7,749 nucleotides of DNA, taken from NCBI GenBank assembly GCA_020859965.1, contig JAJBVF010000089.1, forward strand, positions 1-7,749, read 5' to 3'. Each line of letters opens with the position of its first letter. Position 1 is the first letter of the stretch. The DNA is from Clostridiales bacterium (GTDB taxonomy: Bacteria; Bacillota; Clostridia; Lachnospirales; Lachnospiraceae). This document shows positions 5,940 to 7,749 of the stretch, in pieces. Below the pieces are notes generated by a model that was given only the letters and a program-made list of their open reading frames with translations, did not search any database and was not told where the DNA came from. A program made the position numbers and the translations under genes.

Positions 5940-5991
5940 CGGCAGAACGATTCGCCCGTTCCTAATCGCTGCGCGATGGGCGAATCTGCCG
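5940..5991 (-). repeat. Post-stop hairpin repeat, copy B (end of GH78 gene)
   Basis: The same element as at 4103-4136, with a longer stem. GATTCGCCC (5949-5957) pairs with GGGCGAATC (5978-5986), continuing inward into ATCGC and GCGAT (5965-5969, 5973-5977) with a three-base loop, and outward through CGGCA and TGCCG (5940-5944, 5987-5991) after a four-base bulge. The seven-base 3' bulge of copy A is conserved in place (UAGGAAC in the transcript). It begins two bases after the GH78 stop codon. There is no U-run after the stem, so factor-independent termination is not obvious. Confidence 0.68.
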
Positions 5992-5993
5992 AA

Positions 5994-7749
5994 TCATGCG
6001 GGCACTACGACCAGATCGGTAATCTCTGCGATCGCCATCTCCAGTGCTGCCGGATCAAACGGCAGATAACCCATATGGGAGAGCGCTTCCAGCGAATTCG
6101 CCGCCATCTCCGGATCGCCGGACATCGCGATGCCTGCGAGTGCCGGTGTATATTTTCCTAAGATGTCGATTGCGTTCGGATCCTGCGCCAGTCTGCCGAG
6201 CGTCGTCTGCCGTGTATACGGCTTTCTGAAATCCTTTGCCGACTGATACAGAAAATCATAAGTGCCTGCCTCAAGAATCATTTTCTGATCTGCACTGCCG
6301 GCTGCCTCATACCCCGGCAGCTCTACCTCTGCCTCGCAGTTGAACGGAATCTCCAGATGTACTTTGAGCTGACCGTCCGCGCAGATTTCCCAGTTGCTCA
6401 CATATTTGCCATTCACCGACTCATACGTGCAGTCTACCTTTGGAATACGGATGTCCGGATGCGGCGCGATGATCGCGCGGCCAAAGCCCGGCGTCAGCGG
6501 ACGGATGCCTGCCACATAAGCATAGACGAATTCCATGACAGAACCGTAGGAATAATGATTCAGGGAATTCATCCCGGTATCACTGATCGTCCCGTCCTCA
6601 AATACAGAGTTCCATCTCTCCCAGACGGTAGTCGCGCCAAGGTTGACGCTGTAAAGCCAGCTCGGGAAGCCCTCCTTGAGGAGGAAATCGTATGCCAGCT
6701 CGACCATGTCTGCTTCCGCAAGAACCGTACACAGAAGCGGTGCACCCACAAAGCCGCCCTTGATCTGATTCAGATCCTGCTGCAGTCTTGCCTTAAACTG
6801 TGCCTTCAGCTTCTCACGGTCCTGACCAAGTCCGAATTTCATCGCGATCACGCCGGCACTCTGCGTATTGATCGCGAGCCTTCCGCTCGGTGTGAAAAAT
6901 TCATTATAAATCGCTTCTTCGATCTTTTTCTCCAGTTCACCATAATGAGCCGCATCCTCTGTCTGTCCAAGCTCTTCGGCCATCTCTCGCACCATCTGCG
7001 TGGAGCGGTAATAATACAGCGTAGACACGTAAGTATCGTCCGTGCTGCCCTTGAAGCTGCTCGGTGTCGGTCCGTCGAGCGCCAGCCAGTCGCCAAAGGT
7101 ATCCAGAAAATCAAACAGATACGTGCGGCCTCGCTCTGCGTCCTGACGATCGATGTAATCCACCCAGCCCTTCATCATCGGATAGCAGTATTCCAGTTCA
7201 TTTTTATCACCGTAATAGGTATACAGCGTATAAGGAAGGAAGGTCGCAATATCCCCCCAGACGCTTCCCGCCGTCTCCTGATGTCCCATATTCGGGAGGA
7301 AATTCGGCATGCCGCCGTCCAGATATTCCTGCTCGTCCTTCAGATCCTTGATAAACTTATGGAAAAACGCTCTGGTATCCATGTGATAGCTCGCTGTAGG
7401 CGCGAATACCTGCGCATCTCCCGTCCAGCCAAGGCGCTCACTTCTCTGTGGGCAGTCCGTCGGCATATCTATAAAGTTCGATTTCAGGCCCCAGACGGTA
7501 TTCTCATACAGACGGTTGATTTTTTCATTGCTGGTCGTAATATAACCGGTCCTGCGGATATCCGAATAAAGTACGCGTCCCATGAAGTTCTCTGCCTTCA
7601 GCTCGCCCACCCAGCCGGTCACACGGATATAACGGAAGCCAAAGAAGGTAAAGTGCGGGCGCACGGTTTCCTTTCTCCCATCCGACACATAGAGAAACTG
7701 TGACTGTGCGTCCCGGTACTTGCCGTTGTAGAAATTCCCCTTCTGCAGG
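5994..7749 (-). CDS. GH78 family alpha-L-rhamnosidase, C-terminal part (5' end off window)
   Basis: The frame is open to the right edge: 584 complete codons (numbered here from 7748) and a TGA stop at 5994-5996. A GTG at 7686-7688 could be mistaken for a start, but homology continues upstream through FYNGKYRDAQSQF, so it is internal. Family GH78 enzymes, usually about 850-1000 residues, hydrolyse terminal alpha-L-rhamnose with inversion. Seen in order: the end of the accessory beta domain with HFTFFGFRYIRVTG (32-45); the (alpha/alpha)6 barrel with DCPQRSERLGWTGD (98-111), whose Glu104 matches the general acid of Streptomyces avermitilis GH78; WERW (376-379), with Glu377 the likely base; NHYSYGSV (397-404) and the VAGI beta-domain junction. 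The usual RDER reads RSER. After the C-terminal beta domain an extra helical tail (about 509-584) follows. The gene is the most upstream in view, 149 bp before GH3, and ends in a hairpin repeat. Family call is firm; linkage specificity is not visible. Confidence 0.93.
   Translation of the reverse strand, partial: LQKGNFYNGKYRDAQSQFLYVSDGRKETVRPHFTFFGFRYIRVTGWVGELKAENFMGRVLYSDIRRTGYITTSNEKINRLYENTVWGLKSNFIDMPTDCPQRSERLGWTGDAQVFAPTASYHMDTRAFFHKFIKDLKDEQEYLDGGMPNFLPNMGHQETAGSVWGDIATFLPYTLYTYYGDKNELEYCYPMMKGWVDYIDRQDAERGRTYLFDFLDTFGDWLALDGPTPSSFKGSTDDTYVSTLYYYRSTQMVREMAEELGQTEDAAHYGELEKKIEEAIYNEFFTPSGRLAINTQSAGVIAMKFGLGQDREKLKAQFKARLQQDLNQIKGGFVGAPLLCTVLAEADMVELAYDFLLKEGFPSWLYSVNLGATTVWERWNSVFEDGTISDTGMNSLNHYSYGSVMEFVYAYVAGIRPLTPGFGRAIIAPHPDIRIPKVDCTYESVNGKYVSNWEICADGQLKVHLEIPFNCEAEVELPGYEAAGSADQKMILEAGTYDFLYQSAKDFRKPYTRQTTLGRLAQDPNAIDILGKYTPALAGIAMSGDPEMAANSLEALSHMGYLPFDPAALEMAIAEITDLVVVPA

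Noticed and set aside
5940..5991. Rho-independent terminator after GH78
   Set aside because: The stem is strong, but no U-run follows it on the transcribed strand; it is better described as a hairpin repeat.
4103..5991. CRISPR array or insertion-sequence ends formed by the repeats
   Set aside because: Only two copies of each, widely spaced around intact genes, with no spacers, transposase or target duplications.
7686..7688. GTG as a possible start of the GH78 gene
   Set aside because: The same frame is open upstream to the window edge and encodes conserved GH78 residues there, so the codon is an internal valine.
6357..7703. Plus-strand open frame of 448 codons opposite GH78
   Set aside because: It is the antisense shadow of a clear GH78 gene; its residues show no recognisable domain, and there is no reason to prefer it over the conserved minus-strand frame.

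Overview
The window is a compact carbohydrate-degradation locus with every gene on the minus strand, so it reads from the right edge to the left. Base composition near 50% G+C, strong AGGAGG-type ribosome binding sites and the flavour of the proteins (clostridial GH65, GH78 and NagZ-like GH3 enzymes) suggest a Firmicute of the class Clostridia, most likely a gut Lachnospiraceae. That assignment is inferred from protein style; no marker gene is present.

Layout in transcription order: (1) the C-terminal two thirds of a GH78 alpha-L-rhamnosidase (5994-7749, 5' end off the window); (2) a complete two-domain GH3 glycosidase with a NagZ-type D-x-H catalytic dyad (4135-5844); (3) a complete MBL-fold metallo-hydrolase with an intact metal-ligand set (3117-3974); (4) a complete GH65 glycoside phosphorylase-type enzyme (616-2973); (5) the first 172 codons of a second, clearly different GH65 enzyme (1-517, 3' end off the window).

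The four gaps are 98 to 160 bp, longer than in a tightly packed operon, and each holds inverted-repeat structure. A 34-bp hairpin element occurs at the 3' ends of both the GH78 and the GH3 genes (32 of 34 bases identical). A different 56-bp element with self-complementary ends lies in the gaps before the two GH65 genes, in opposite orientations (38 of 56 identical; 28 of 34 in its core). The gap before the MBL gene has a 13-bp-arm hairpin of its own, just upstream of the ribosome binding site. One cre-like site and one reasonable promoter are visible. No canonical rho-independent terminator, RNA gene, insertion sequence or CRISPR array was seen.

Working model (inference): an oligosaccharide or plant glycoside containing L-rhamnose is imported and taken apart in the cytosol. 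GH78 removes rhamnose, GH3 removes a beta-linked glucosyl or N-acetylhexosaminyl residue, and the two GH65 enzymes phosphorolyse alpha-glucosidic disaccharides to beta-glucose 1-phosphate, saving ATP. No gene whose start is visible encodes a signal peptide, which fits cytosolic action; the GH78 N-terminus is unseen. The transporter and regulator expected for such a locus would be outside the window. The role of the MBL protein is unknown.
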